A DNA stretch of 64,000 nucleotides from Flavobacterium sp. CG_23.5 (GCF_017875765.1 NZ_JAGGNA010000001.1:2445001-2509000), one strand, 5' to 3'. Shown: positions 1 through 10,413, counted from the stretch's first letter. Notes: a model not told the origin generated them from the sequence alone. Program-made: numbers and translations.

Positions 1-2730
1 TGTAGTGGAGGTAGTCTTTGTGGGTTTACAACGAGTATATCAAGTAATCAAACCGTTTGTTCAAATGTAACACCTTCTACATTATCTAGTACAACGAATG
101 CAAGTTCCCCAGAGTATCAATGGCAATCATCAATAATTTCTGGCGGTGGATTTGCAGATATTAACGGAGCAACGAGTCCAACATATTCTTTCTCTGCCCC
201 ATTATCTCAAACTACTTATTATCGATTGAAAGTAAAAAGTACATGTACCGTAATTACTTCTCAAATTACAATCACTGTAAATTCTTTACCAGTTATTGCT
301 TCACAACCGGTAAGTCAGTTAGATTGCGAGGGGGCTTCTGTTAGTTTTAATGTTGTAGCCTCTGGAGCAACGACTTATACTTGGAAGTACAAATTACCTG
401 GAGGAAGTTTTGCTACTATGCCGGTTACCAATGTAACTTACCCTACAATTAGCAAAATTACAGTAGCAAAAGTGGGTAGTGCACAATTTCCTGATGGTAC
501 ACAATTTCAAGTAATTGTTTTTAATGGCACATGTAGTGTTAGTTCGAGTATTGCGACTCTTTCTGTAAATGAAATAACAGGAATAACAGGTAGTCCATTA
601 GTTACTCAATGTTATGGAACAAATTATGCTTTAACGGCTTCAGTTTCGGTTACTGCCATACCAAATGTTGTTTCTTATCAGTGGAAAAAATCTATTACGT
701 CAGGTGTCTGGACAGTCGTAGATAATGTTGGAAAATACTCTGGAGCGACAACAGCCTCATTAAACATTACGGGAGGAACGCCTTCAGAATCTGCTGCATA
801 CCGTGTATACATCACTTTTAATAATTCAACGACTCAATGCTCGGTAGATAGTTCAACCAGAGAACGTCAAATCACTTTTCTCCCGCTGTTAACAGCCCCG
901 ACAATTACTTCAATAACGCAACCTAATTGTGTAACACCGACAGGAACAATTGATATTACAGTTCAAAGCGCAAGTGATATTTATAGTTTTGATAATGGCG
1001 GGACTTATCAATCAAGTAATACTAAATCAGGATTAGCGGCAGGAAATTACATTGTGCTAATAAAAAATATTGCGGGATGCATATCATCATCAACCGCAGT
1101 TAATTTATCTTCTGCGACAACAACTTGGAGTGGGTCTTGGTCAGATGGAGTACCAACCATTAATCAAAAAATTATTTTTAACAGTAGTTATAATTCAACT
1201 GGTGACCTTTCGAGTTGTTCATGCTATGTTTCGGGTGGTGCAAATGTAATTATTAATTCTGGTCATACGCTGACTGTCGCAAATGAAGTTACTGTTGCCA
1301 GTTCAGGGTCTTTAACTTTTGAGGATACCGCTAGTTTGGTACAGCTAAACAATGTCGCCAATGCAGACAATATTACTTACAAGCGATTAACTACGCCGAT
1401 AAGTAAATTTGATTATACTTATTGGTCTTCGCCAGTTTCGCCACAAACATTATACAATGTTTCTTCGAATACAGCCGCAGACAAGTTTTTTTCTTTTGAT
1501 GCAGTGGCCGATGCTTGGAAACAGGAAAGTTCAAGTACTGTTATGGGGAAAGGGATTGGTTATATCATTAGGGGACCGCAGAATTTTACGGCACCTTTAC
1601 CTCCAGGTCCTTATCAAGCGTCTTTTAGTGGAGTGCCAAATAATGGAAATATAACAGTATCCATCATTCCCTCTGTCGAAGCATCTTATCTTTTAGGGAA
1701 TCCATATCCTTCCGCTTTAGATGCCAATGCGTTTTTAATAGCAAATAGCGGGGTATTAGATGGGACTATTTATTTTTGGACGCATAATACACCTATTACT
1801 GGTAATTTGTATTCGCAGGGTGATTACGCTTCTTATAACCTTGTTGGTGGAGTTAAAACTAGTGCCGTAAATACAGGAGTTAATATCGATGCTCCGTCGG
1901 GGAAAATTGGATCAGGGCAGGCATTTTTTGCAACTAGTATTGCCGCTGGAACTGTAGTATTCAATAATAATATGAGAGTAGGAGTAGGAGGTATTACGGG
2001 AAACAACTCGCAGTTTTTTAAATTTAGCGCAAAATCAAAAATGGCTGACTCCTTTGAAAAAAATAGAGTATGGCTAAATTTATACAATAATCAAGGTGTA
2101 TTCAAACAAGCTTTGGTAGGCTATGTGGACGGAGCCACAAATGACTATGATAATGGATATGATGGAGAGACATTTGATGGGAATGAGTTTTTAGATTTTT
2201 ATAGTATCAACCAAGATAAAAACCTGGTGATTCAAGGTAGATCTTTACCCTTTAATGAAACTGATGTTGTTTCTATCGGTTATAGATCTACTATTGTTGG
2301 TGATTTTACAATTGCGATTGATCAAACAGATGGGTTATTTGTAAATCAAGATGTATTTATTGAAGATAAAAACGCCAAGATTATTAAAAATTTAAAAGAA
2401 GGAGCTTATAATTTCAGTACTGAAGCAGGAACATTCAACGACCGTTTTGTGTTGCGTTATACCAATAAAACTTTAGGAACCAATAATTTTGATAAACTCG
2501 ACAATACAGTTTTAGTCTCGAATAAAAATAAACAAATAAAGATAAACTCATCGGTCGAAATGATTAACAAAGTTCAAGTGTACGACTTATGGGGTAGATC
2601 CATTTATCAAAAAACGAACGTGAATACAAATGAATTCATCATTCTAAATTTAGCTTCTGCTCATCAAACTTTACTGGTTAAGATTCTATTGCAAAATGGA
2701 CAGACGTTCACTGATAAAATTGCTTATTAA
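1..2730 (+). CDS. Large secreted T9SS type C cargo protein (5' partial)
   Basis: The frame is open from base 1, so the gene begins before the window; 909 residues are visible. The N-terminal third is Cys- and Thr/Ser-rich with Ig-like/adhesin-style repeats containing the phrase YQWK/YQWQ. A GSWSDG segment near base 1130 starts a region that is also present in the downstream gene. The last ~95 residues (FNDRFVLRYTNKTLG then a KVQVYDLWGRSIY-like strand) match the T9SS type C sorting domain typified by F. johnsoniae ChiA. The protein should therefore be exported by Sec and then released or surface-attached by T9SS. It lacks the YPNP signature of type A domains. No catalytic motif is seen; an adhesin or polymer-binding role is inference. 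Confidence 0.8.
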   Translation, partial: CSGGSLCGFTTSISSNQTVCSNVTPSTLSSTTNASSPEYQWQSSIISGGGFADINGATSPTYSFSAPLSQTTYYRLKVKSTCTVITSQITITVNSLPVIASQPVSQLDCEGASVSFNVVASGATTYTWKYKLPGGSFATMPVTNVTYPTISKITVAKVGSAQFPDGTQFQVIVFNGTCSVSSSIATLSVNEITGITGSPLVTQCYGTNYALTASVSVTAIPNVVSYQWKKSITSGVWTVVDNVGKYSGATTASLNITGGTPSESAAYRVYITFNNSTTQCSVDSSTRERQITFLPLLTAPTITSITQPNCVTPTGTIDITVQSASDIYSFDNGGTYQSSNTKSGLAAGNYIVLIKNIAGCISSSTAVNLSSATTTWSGSWSDGVPTINQKIIFNSSYNSTGDLSSCSCYVSGGANVIINSGHTLTVANEVTVASSGSLTFEDTASLVQLNNVANADNITYKRLTTPISKFDYTYWSSPVSPQTLYNVSSNTAADKFFSFDAVADAWKQESSSTVMGKGIGYIIRGPQNFTAPLPPGPYQASFSGVPNNGNITVSIIPSVEASYLLGNPYPSALDANAFLIANSGVLDGTIYFWTHNTPITGNLYSQGDYASYNLVGGVKTSAVNTGVNIDAPSGKIGSGQAFFATSIAAGTVVFNNNMRVGVGGITGNNSQFFKFSAKSKMADSFEKNRVWLNLYNNQGVFKQALVGYVDGATNDYDNGYDGETFDGNEFLDFYSINQDKNLVIQGRSLPFNETDVVSIGYRSTIVGDFTIAIDQTDGLFVNQDVFIEDKNAKIIKNLKEGAYNFSTEAGTFNDRFVLRYTNKTLGTNNFDKLDNTVLVSNKNKQIKINSSVEMINKVQVYDLWGRSIYQKTNVNTNEFIILNLASAHQTLLVKILLQNGQTFTDKIAY

Positions 2731-2948
2731 AAGACTTTAAAACATCAAATTATGCATTCCTTCATTTGTATGTGTCTTTTCGTTTTTTAGAATTTTTGTT
2801 ATTCTCCACAAATTTTAAAATTAAAATCAATAAAAGATGTATTTAAACAGATATAAATGCATTTAAACGGTTTTATTTTGTTTTCTAGTTGTTTTTAGAT
2901 GTTTTTGCAGATTAATGCCTACTAATTTTCTTTAACATCCCAAAAATT

Positions 2949-5900
2949 ATGATAAAAAAACTACTCACTCCTTTTTTTCTAATTTTGTTTCAATTTGGGA
3001 TTACGGCACAAAAAGCCATTTATAAAGGATCATCAAAAAGGAATTCGTCTACGCTTTTAAATTCGTATTTAAAATTAGTCCAATCATTTTCGGTTCGTAA
3101 ATTAAATGAATTTAAAGTAATTTTTGTTTTAATAGCCCTATTTTCTTTCTCTCTAACTAATGCGGCTACAATAATAAGTGCAGGAAGTGGTTCTTGGTCA
3201 ACGCCATCAACTTGGGTTGGAGGTGTTGTTCCTTTGGCTTCAGATAATGTAACTATTGGCGCTGGTCATGCCGTTACGGTTACAGTTTCTGCGAGTATTA
3301 CTAATCTTAATTTAAGTACAACCACTAGTAAATTAATTATTAACAGCAGTCAGACATTTACCGTTATCGGAACTTTTGCAAATAGTGGAACTACCACTAA
3401 TGGAGTTAACGGGCCTGGAACGATTTTGTTTACCGGCACAACTAGCTTTGGAATTTTAACACTAACTGGGGTGCCGCCTTCTATTATAATTGGTAATGGG
3501 GTCAGTACAAATACGATAACTGTTGGAGCAAATACAATAGTTACTGATGTGACCGTTAATGTAGGCGCAACATTGAGTACTATGAATAGGGTAATTGCGG
3601 TTAACGGTAATTTCACCAATAATGGAAAGGTCTCAGGAACAACGGCACAAGTAAATCTATCGACAGGTAATTTTAGTAATACCGGAACGTTTACACTTTC
3701 CACAGGTCAAGTAGCTGTTTCCACAGGGAATTTTAATAGTACCAGTTCATTTATATTTACTAATGCAGGTTTTTTAAAATTAGGAGGAAATTTCACTTAT
3801 TCAGGAATTTTTACGCTATTCATAGCACAAGTTCAGTTTACAGGTTCTGCCAATCAATCGATTCAGGGATTTACCACCACAGGATTAGTAAGTATGCTAA
3901 AAACAGGAGGGGCGGCTACTTTAACGGGAAATGTCAGCGCCGGTGGATTAACTATAAGTGGAGCTGGAGGGACTTTAGATTTAGTATCAGGGACGCATAC
4001 CTTTAATGGAACTTGGACGAGAACCAATGGAACGCTTAATTGTGGTTCTAGTTTGTTAAGAATTGGAGCTAGCATAGCAGGTACTGGCGTTGGAACATTT
4101 AGCCCAGGTACTGGAACAGTAGAATATTATGGAGCTGCGCAAACGGCAGCTGTTGTAAACTATAATAATTTAATTATTTCTGGCACAAAAAACAAGACAT
4201 TTTCAACGCCACCAACTGTAAATGGTACTCTCTATATGGCAGGTACTACTGCTGCAGTTATTGTTACCACAGGAGCTGTGACTTATGGAGCAAATGCGAC
4301 ATTACAATATAACAAAGCCGCAGCTTATGCAGCTACTTCAGAAGAATGGATTACTCCATTTGCTTCAACTGGCGGAGTGGTTATTGCTAATACAGGTATA
4401 ATAACATTGAATGAGGCTAAAGTTTTTAATCCTACAGCGCCATTAACAATAGGTCTGAATGCTAAATTAAATACAAGTGGAAGTAATTGGGGCTTGACTT
4501 TTGGAGGTAATTTTATAAATAATGGAGGTATCCTCACTGCTAATGCTTCACCTATAACAATTACGGATGTTTTGGCAACTCAAAGTATTGGTGCTTTTAA
4601 TACCGCAGGAACTGTCAGTATGACAAAAACTGCAGGTATTGCTACTTTAACAGGTAATGTAACGGGAGGTCTATTGACCATTAACGGATCTGTAGGTACA
4701 TTAAATTTAGGAATAGGATTAACACATACTTTTTCAGGACTTGTCACACTTATTGCTGGAACACTGAATGCCGGTTCAAGCACTATCAACGCAAATCTAG
4801 TAGCTAACCCAGCGTGGACGAACACGGCAGGAGTATTTGTTCCCGGTACAGGAACAGTAAATTTTGGGGGAGCAGGAGCCCAGTTCCTTACAGGGACATT
4901 AGTTACATCCTTTAATAACTTAACCGTTTCCGCATCAGGGCTTAAATCTTTAACAAAAGTCCCTTTAGTTAATGGCACGCTCTCTATGGAGGGAACTGCT
5001 ACGGTTTCTGCAGCGCCTACTTATGGACCTGCCGCTAAACTACAATACAATACAACTACACCTAGATTATCAAGCTTTGAATGGATTACTCCATTTACAG
5101 CAACTGGTGGGGTTCGTGTCATCAGTACAGGAACAATCACAGCTAATAGTGCTAAAATTTTTAATGCTTCAGTACCTCTCACTGTTGGAAATGGCACAAA
5201 CGGAAGTTTAGATAATGGTGGTTTTTTACTATCTGGAGTAGGAACTTTTAGCCTTGCTAATGGAGGAACCTTAAATTTGAGTGGAACAAGTACTTTTCCC
5301 TCAGGTTTTGCAACAAATGCATTAGGCGCAACGAGTACGGTTAAGTATAGTGGTACAGGACAAACAGTCGCCATCCAAAATTATGGGAATCTTGCACTTA
5401 GTGGTATTGGCAATAAGACTTTTGCAGGGGCAACTGTTATTTCGGGTAATTTGTCTTTAGGTACTGGCACAGTAGCGATTTTGTCTGGTGGGTCTGTTTC
5501 GACTTCCACAGCGCTTACTTTTATAGCAGTTTCTCAACCTTTAGGTTCTTATGGAGGAGCATTATCTTCAGCTAGCAATAAAAACGTGACTTACTTTGGC
5601 AACACAACAACTGGTGTGTTAAATGTTGGTGTAATTTGTGTTCCAGGCACATGGACTGGTCTTATTAGTTCTGATTGGAATGTTGCTAATAACTGGTGTG
5701 GACTAAGCATTCCAAACGCTACGACTGATGTAATTATACCAGCCGCACCTACTAGAAAGCCAATAATAACTCTTGCCGATGCTTTGTGTCAAACTATCAC
5801 TATTGATAATGGGGCGTCTTTAAGCTTTTTAGCTAATTTTACACTAGCTGTAAGCGGGAACTGGATTAACAATGGGATTTTTACAGCAGGTATTGGTACA

Positions 5901-8153
5901 GTAAATTTTACAGGGACTGCAGATCAATCAATTGGAGGTTTGTCAACCAATACATTCAATAATCTTAGTAACTCCAATGTTCTTTCTACTCTTTATACAA
6001 CAAAGGATATAATAGTAAATGGCATACTCAATAACAGTTCTGCCACTTCTGTATTTGACCTCTCCACTTTTGCATTGACAGGAGGAGCTGCTTTTACTAA
6101 TTCAGGTTCAGGACAAATTATATCATCGAACCTTTCAACTAATCCAATTCCTTCAGGTAAAATTTGGACCAATACCATCAATTATGCTAGTTCAACAGGA
6201 GGACAAACCATCGTAGGTGGAATTTATAATGCCATTCCTTCTCTGCAACTCAATAATATTTCTGGGACCCAAACCGCTTCCGGCCATATAACAGTTGGCA
6301 ATCAATTGAATATAGATAATGGAGGTGCTCCTATTTTTAATATGAATGGATTTAATCTAGCTGCGGGGATTTTAAATATGACGCCCACAAATGCGGTATT
6401 GGACATGCAATCAGGAAATTTACTATATGATAATAGTGTATTATCTGCATCTACTATGAATGGAACAGTACGCTTTTCTGGTGCAACAAACGGACTTTAT
6501 GTTCCTACAGGTACGGTTGACTATTATGGTGCAGCGCAAACAGTTGCTGGGGGTGATTATAATAATCTTTTGTTCTCGGGCCTTGGAGGTAGTTATAGTA
6601 TTGCTAACGATATAAATGTTACCAAACTTACGGTGACTAATGGTGCTGTTACAGTAAAAGATGGTGTTGTAACTACAGCAGATGATGTAATCACTGTAAC
6701 GGTTCCTGGAAGCCTTACGTTCGAAAACAGTGCCAGTTTAGTGCAAACAACTTATACGGGAGCAAATACGGGAAATATAACCTACAAAAGACTAACTAAT
6801 ACCGCTATCCTTAATAGTGATTCTGTCTTTTGGTCTTCACCAGTTACAGTTTCGGGCTTTTCAGGCCCAAAATTATCTGATGTATCCCCTAATACAAATC
6901 TTTTTTACTCTTTTGATACCACAGAAAATTGGAAACAAGAATCACCAACAAAGCTAATGGACATAGGTGTGGGCTATAGTATTCTTGGACCTAAAAGTAA
7001 TTCGGCGCCAAGTCTCTTCCAGGCCTCATTTATCGGGACGCCAAATAATGGATCTTATCCTATCGCAATTACAGGTGTACCACCTTTACCTGTAACTGAT
7101 CCAAATGCAGGAAAATTATATCTTCTAGGGAACCCTTATCCATCTGCCATTGATGCAGATTTGTTTTTAGCTGCAAATACCATTTTAGATGGAACTCTTT
7201 ACTTTTGGACCCATAGTCCCGCTATTGCTAATAATATTTATACGGATGCTGATTATGCGTCGTATAACACGACTGGATCAGTTGGAATTGGGCCAATAGG
7301 TGCTGTTCCTTCTGGTATAATTGCGGCAGGGCAAGGTTTTTTTGCAACAGCAATTGATAATGGGACAGTTCGATTCACTAATGATATGCGAGTGTTTGGG
7401 ACAGGGCCAGATGGGACATTAAATAACTCTCAGTTTTTTAAACTTAACAATACCAAAGCAAAAACATCCATTGATATGGAGAAAAATCGGATTTGGTTGG
7501 ATTTTTTCAATGAGCAAGGCGCTTTTAAGCAAGCTTTAATTGGCTATATTTCTGATGCCACAAATAATTATGATAACAATTTTGATGGTGAAAGTTTTGA
7601 TGGTAATAAGTATGTCGATTTTTATAGTATCAACCAAGATAAAAACTTAGTGATTCAAGGTAGGGCTTTGCCATTTGATGAAACAGATGCGGTTCCTTTA
7701 GGTTATCGCACTATTATTGATGGAGATTTTACCATAAGAATTAGTCAAGCTGATGGTTTTCTTTACGATCAGGCTGTTTTTATTGAAGATAAATTAAATA
7801 ATACCCTTTTTGATTTGAAAAGCGGAGACTACACTTTTTCTACCGTTGCAGGAACATTCAACGACCGTTTTGTATTGCGTTACACCAATAAAACTTTAGG
7901 AACGAATAATTTTGACAAACTGGATAACCAAATTGTTATTTCGAAAGATAAAAATGAATTAAAAATAAAATCAGAACTGGAAACAATAAAACGAATCACT
8001 GTTTTTGATATTCTGGGTAGAAAAATATTTGAGAAAGATGTTATAAATAGTAATGAGTTTCATACCTCAAGTATTGCTTTGAATAATCAAACAGTAGTAG
8101 TAAAAGTAACTTTGAACAATGGTAAGGTGATTTCAAAAAAAGTTATTTATTAA
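2949..8153 (+). CDS. Giant repeat-containing T9SS type C cargo protein
   Basis: 1,734 residues, paralogous to the upstream gene over its last ~450 residues (GNITYKRL, YLLGNPYPSA, SINQDKNLVIQGR, FNDRFVLRYTNKTLG). It ends in a T9SS type C (ChiA-like) sorting domain. The middle consists of beta-rich Thr/Gly/Asn repeats: roughly 220-residue units with ATLTGNV, GTGTVEYYG-like, EWITPF and TGGV signatures around residues 320-540 and 545-770, then a more diverged unit. SGSWSTPSTW near residue 80 and a second W-rich segment near residue 895 resemble modules in other flavobacterial surface proteins. The N-terminus is odd: one signal-peptide-like stretch at residues 1-21 ends in ITAQ, and a second hydrophobic stretch at 55-72 ends in TNAA. 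Secretion is well supported; function is unknown, probably adhesion. Confidence 0.8.
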   Translation: MIKKLLTPFFLILFQFGITAQKAIYKGSSKRNSSTLLNSYLKLVQSFSVRKLNEFKVIFVLIALFSFSLTNAATIISAGSGSWSTPSTWVGGVVPLASDNVTIGAGHAVTVTVSASITNLNLSTTTSKLIINSSQTFTVIGTFANSGTTTNGVNGPGTILFTGTTSFGILTLTGVPPSIIIGNGVSTNTITVGANTIVTDVTVNVGATLSTMNRVIAVNGNFTNNGKVSGTTAQVNLSTGNFSNTGTFTLSTGQVAVSTGNFNSTSSFIFTNAGFLKLGGNFTYSGIFTLFIAQVQFTGSANQSIQGFTTTGLVSMLKTGGAATLTGNVSAGGLTISGAGGTLDLVSGTHTFNGTWTRTNGTLNCGSSLLRIGASIAGTGVGTFSPGTGTVEYYGAAQTAAVVNYNNLIISGTKNKTFSTPPTVNGTLYMAGTTAAVIVTTGAVTYGANATLQYNKAAAYAATSEEWITPFASTGGVVIANTGIITLNEAKVFNPTAPLTIGLNAKLNTSGSNWGLTFGGNFINNGGILTANASPITITDVLATQSIGAFNTAGTVSMTKTAGIATLTGNVTGGLLTINGSVGTLNLGIGLTHTFSGLVTLIAGTLNAGSSTINANLVANPAWTNTAGVFVPGTGTVNFGGAGAQFLTGTLVTSFNNLTVSASGLKSLTKVPLVNGTLSMEGTATVSAAPTYGPAAKLQYNTTTPRLSSFEWITPFTATGGVRVISTGTITANSAKIFNASVPLTVGNGTNGSLDNGGFLLSGVGTFSLANGGTLNLSGTSTFPSGFATNALGATSTVKYSGTGQTVAIQNYGNLALSGIGNKTFAGATVISGNLSLGTGTVAILSGGSVSTSTALTFIAVSQPLGSYGGALSSASNKNVTYFGNTTTGVLNVGVICVPGTWTGLISSDWNVANNWCGLSIPNATTDVIIPAAPTRKPIITLADALCQTITIDNGASLSFLANFTLAVSGNWINNGIFTAGIGTVNFTGTADQSIGGLSTNTFNNLSNSNVLSTLYTTKDIIVNGILNNSSATSVFDLSTFALTGGAAFTNSGSGQIISSNLSTNPIPSGKIWTNTINYASSTGGQTIVGGIYNAIPSLQLNNISGTQTASGHITVGNQLNIDNGGAPIFNMNGFNLAAGILNMTPTNAVLDMQSGNLLYDNSVLSASTMNGTVRFSGATNGLYVPTGTVDYYGAAQTVAGGDYNNLLFSGLGGSYSIANDINVTKLTVTNGAVTVKDGVVTTADDVITVTVPGSLTFENSASLVQTTYTGANTGNITYKRLTNTAILNSDSVFWSSPVTVSGFSGPKLSDVSPNTNLFYSFDTTENWKQESPTKLMDIGVGYSILGPKSNSAPSLFQASFIGTPNNGSYPIAITGVPPLPVTDPNAGKLYLLGNPYPSAIDADLFLAANTILDGTLYFWTHSPAIANNIYTDADYASYNTTGSVGIGPIGAVPSGIIAAGQGFFATAIDNGTVRFTNDMRVFGTGPDGTLNNSQFFKLNNTKAKTSIDMEKNRIWLDFFNEQGAFKQALIGYISDATNNYDNNFDGESFDGNKYVDFYSINQDKNLVIQGRALPFDETDAVPLGYRTIIDGDFTIRISQADGFLYDQAVFIEDKLNNTLFDLKSGDYTFSTVAGTFNDRFVLRYTNKTLGTNNFDKLDNQIVISKDKNELKIKSELETIKRITVFDILGRKIFEKDVINSNEFHTSSIALNNQTVVVKVTLNNGKVISKKVIY

Positions 8154-8180
8154 AAATAATTGAAAATTTAATAATGCATT

Positions 8181-8219
8181 AAAAAATCCCATTTTGTTTA
8201 TAACAGGATGGGATTTTTT
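8181..8219. terminator. Bidirectional intrinsic terminator
   Basis: Perfect 12-bp stem (AAAAAATCCCAT paired with ATGGGATTTTTT) with a 15-nt loop, A-tract on one side and T-tract on the other. It sits between the convergent giant secreted-protein gene and the cupin-like gene, so it can serve both. Confidence 0.85.
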
Positions 8220-8254
8220 AGTGTTTAATGATATTTATAAAAGTAGATAAACTC

Positions 8255-9118
8255 TTAAGAAAGATTCTTATTGGTTGTAATTAAAGCTTTTTCATTTTTG
8301 TAATCAATCCATTCTTGTCCTTTTCTTTTTTTCATGAAATTATCAAAATGGCGCATAATAAACACATTATAAGCGGCTTTTGACAGTTTAACAATGCTTC
8401 TTGGAAAAGCCCTTAAACTCATAGAAAAACCAGGAGTAAGGTATTTCATGTAATGCCAATAGCCTTGTGGCATATAAAGCATTTCTCCGTGTTTTAACTC
8501 AGTAACATATCCTTGGGATTGCTTCAGAGCGGGAAATTTATCGAAGTCAGGATTGTCAAAATCGATGTCTTCTCTTGAAATTAAAGAGAATGGAACTTTA
8601 TATAAATAAGGTGTTTGATCTGGTGCAAATAAAACACATCTCTTTTTTCCATTGAATTGAAAATGTAGAATATTAGAATAATCAATATCATAATGCATGA
8701 AAACTCTTGAATTTTCGCCTCCAAAGAACAACATTGGCAGCTGTTTGACAAGTTTTAATCCAAGTTCCGGCCATTTGAAGTCTTTTTTTAATAAAGGAAC
8801 TTCTTTCATTAAATTATAAAGAAAAATTCGAAAATTTGTCGGTTTAGACTTGAGAAGGTCAATGTAATCTGCCATTTTCATATTGGCATGCGCTTCATTG
8901 AATCCATCTTTGAAGGAAACGGGACGGTCGTCATATAACGGGACGGTTTTATCCCCAGCCATTTTTTTAATATAATCTAAATTCCATTTTTCGTAAGCAG
9001 GCCAATCAGATGTTAACTGCTCTACCACAACAGGTTTTTGTTTTTTGACGAAATTGGTGTAGAAATCTTTTTTTGAAATAGTTTTAACACGTTCAATTTC
9101 TTTCAGTTGTAATGGCAT
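8255..9118 (-). CDS. Cupin-like / JmjC-type Fe(II) 2-oxoglutarate oxygenase
   Basis: 287 residues with the layout of the Cupin_8 (JmjC-like) family. An HxD pair (H142, D144 in MHYDID) and a distal histidine (H222 in GYWHYMKY) form the expected Fe(II) facial triad. The N-terminal phrase KPVVVEQLTSDWPA is typical of this family, whose members hydroxylate proteins or small molecules using 2-oxoglutarate and oxygen. No signal peptide is present, so it is cytoplasmic. It lies just downstream of bioB on the same strand, but the bioB terminator separates them. A TAACTTTG box (minus strand 9179-9172) could be its own -7 element, overlapping that hairpin. The substrate is unknown. Confidence 0.75.
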   Translation of the reverse strand: MPLQLKEIERVKTISKKDFYTNFVKKQKPVVVEQLTSDWPAYEKWNLDYIKKMAGDKTVPLYDDRPVSFKDGFNEAHANMKMADYIDLLKSKPTNFRIFLYNLMKEVPLLKKDFKWPELGLKLVKQLPMLFFGGENSRVFMHYDIDYSNILHFQFNGKKRCVLFAPDQTPYLYKVPFSLISREDIDFDNPDFDKFPALKQSQGYVTELKHGEMLYMPQGYWHYMKYLTPGFSMSLRAFPRSIVKLSKAAYNVFIMRHFDNFMKKRKGQEWIDYKNEKALITTNKNLS

Positions 9119-9138
9119 AATTAAAATTATATGTATTA

Positions 9139-9174
9139 AAAAAAAATTGCTCCCAGTATTTAAACTGGGAGCAA
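9139..9174 (-). terminator. Intrinsic terminator of bioB
   Basis: On the minus strand, an 11-bp stem TTGCTCCCAGT/ACTGGGAGCAA (arms at 9164-9174 and 9147-9157) is followed by a run of T. It is placed ~50 bp past the bioB stop and immediately upstream of the cupin-like gene. Confidence 0.8.
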
Positions 9175-9222
9175 AGTTAATAAAGCTTTACGTTAATGTA
9201 AAGAAATATTCAGGATTAGTTT

Positions 9223-10314
9223 TTATAATGACTTTCCTTTTATTGATGCTTCCACATTTCGTTCTATTTCATGCCCTGGTCTTGACCATTTTGGTTTTTC
9301 GCCAAGTGGTGCAAATTGTGAATCTGCCGCTTCGATTGTTTGCGGTTGAGAAACCTTTGTAAATGCTTTTTGAGGATTTAAACCTAGCATTTCAAACATT
9401 TTCATGTCTTCATTTACATCAGGATTAGGGGTAGTTAATAATTTATCTCCAGCAAAAATTGAATTGGCACCAGCAAAGAAGCACATCGCTTGACCTTCAC
9501 GGCTCATATTCATTCTTCCAGCTGATAATCGTACTTGCGTTTCGGGCATGATAATTCGGGTAGTCGCTACCATTCGAATCATTTCCCAAATTTCCACTGG
9601 TTTTTCTTCTTCCATTGGGGTTCCTTCTACTGCAACCAAAGCATTAATTGGTACTGATTCCGGTTGAGGGTTTAAGGTAGAAAGTGCCACTAGCATTCCT
9701 GCTCTGTCTTCGATGCTTTCTCCCATCCCAATGATTCCACCACTACACACCGTAACATTCGTTTTACGAACATTCTCAATAGTTTGTAGACGGTCTTCAA
9801 ATCCACGTGTTGAGATTACTTCTTTATAATATTCTTCCGAAGTGTCTAAATTGTGATTATAAGCGTATAAACCAGCTTCTGCCAAACGGTGAGCTTGGTT
9901 TTCGGTAATCATTCCAAGCGTGCAACACACTTCCATGTCCAGTTTGTTGATGGTACGAACCATCTCAAGGACTTGATCAAATTCAGGTCCGTCTTTTACA
10001 TTTCTCCAAGCCGCTCCCATGCATACACGTGATGAACCACTTGATTTCGCGCGCAAAGCCTGAGCTTTTACTTGACTCACAGACATTAGGTCATTCCCTT
10101 CAACTGAAGTATGATATCGTGCTGCTTGCGGACAATAGCCACAATCTTCCGGGCATCCTCCAGTTTTTATAGATAATAAGGTAGATACTTGAACTACATT
10201 AGGATCATGATGTTCCCTGTGTATAGAAGCTGCTTCAAAAAGCAAATCCATCATAGGTTTCTTATATATTGCGATAATTTCGTCTTTCGTCCAGTTGTGT
10301 TTTGTAATGCTCAT
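9223..10314 (-). CDS. bioB: Biotin synthase
   Basis: Radical-SAM enzyme that inserts sulfur into dethiobiotin, the last step of biotin synthesis. The CxxxCxxC motif for the 4Fe-4S cluster is C54-C58-C61 (GGCPEDCGYCPQ). Other family marks are VCMGAAWRN, YNHNLDTS, GGIIGMGE, RLSAGRMNMS and FAGANSIFAGDKLLTT. I chose the start at MSITKHNW (363 residues) rather than the in-frame upstream start at 10359: a strong promoter (TTG-N19-TACTTTTG, ending at 10337) lies between the two, and family members begin here. No other bio gene is adjacent, so it is a single-gene unit with its own promoter and terminator. Confidence 0.95.
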   Translation of the reverse strand: MSITKHNWTKDEIIAIYKKPMMDLLFEAASIHREHHDPNVVQVSTLLSIKTGGCPEDCGYCPQAARYHTSVEGNDLMSVSQVKAQALRAKSSGSSRVCMGAAWRNVKDGPEFDQVLEMVRTINKLDMEVCCTLGMITENQAHRLAEAGLYAYNHNLDTSEEYYKEVISTRGFEDRLQTIENVRKTNVTVCSGGIIGMGESIEDRAGMLVALSTLNPQPESVPINALVAVEGTPMEEEKPVEIWEMIRMVATTRIIMPETQVRLSAGRMNMSREGQAMCFFAGANSIFAGDKLLTTPNPDVNEDMKMFEMLGLNPQKAFTKVSQPQTIEAADSQFAPLGEKPKWSRPGHEIERNVEASIKGKSL

Positions 10315-10336
10315 TGATACAAATTTTTTAATGCGC

Positions 10337-10366
10337 CAAAAGTAGTTAAATTGTTCCAAGAATCAA
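10337..10366 (-). promoter_or_regulatory. bioB promoter (Bacteroidota -33/-7)
   Basis: On the minus strand, TTG (10366-10364), 19-nt spacer, TACTTTTG (10344-10337). This is an exact match to the Bacteroidota consensus TTG-N19-TAnnTTTG. The predicted leader to the chosen bioB ATG is about 18 nt. Confidence 0.75.
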
Positions 10367-10413
10367 TTTAATAGTTTTTAAAAGACAATGTAAAATAATT
10401 TTATAAGAGGAAA

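Noticed and set aside
3350..5374. Long minus-strand open frames opposite the giant repeat gene
   Set aside because: They are Val/Pro-rich shadows of the Thr/Gly/Asn-rich coding strand, with no start context or family resemblance.
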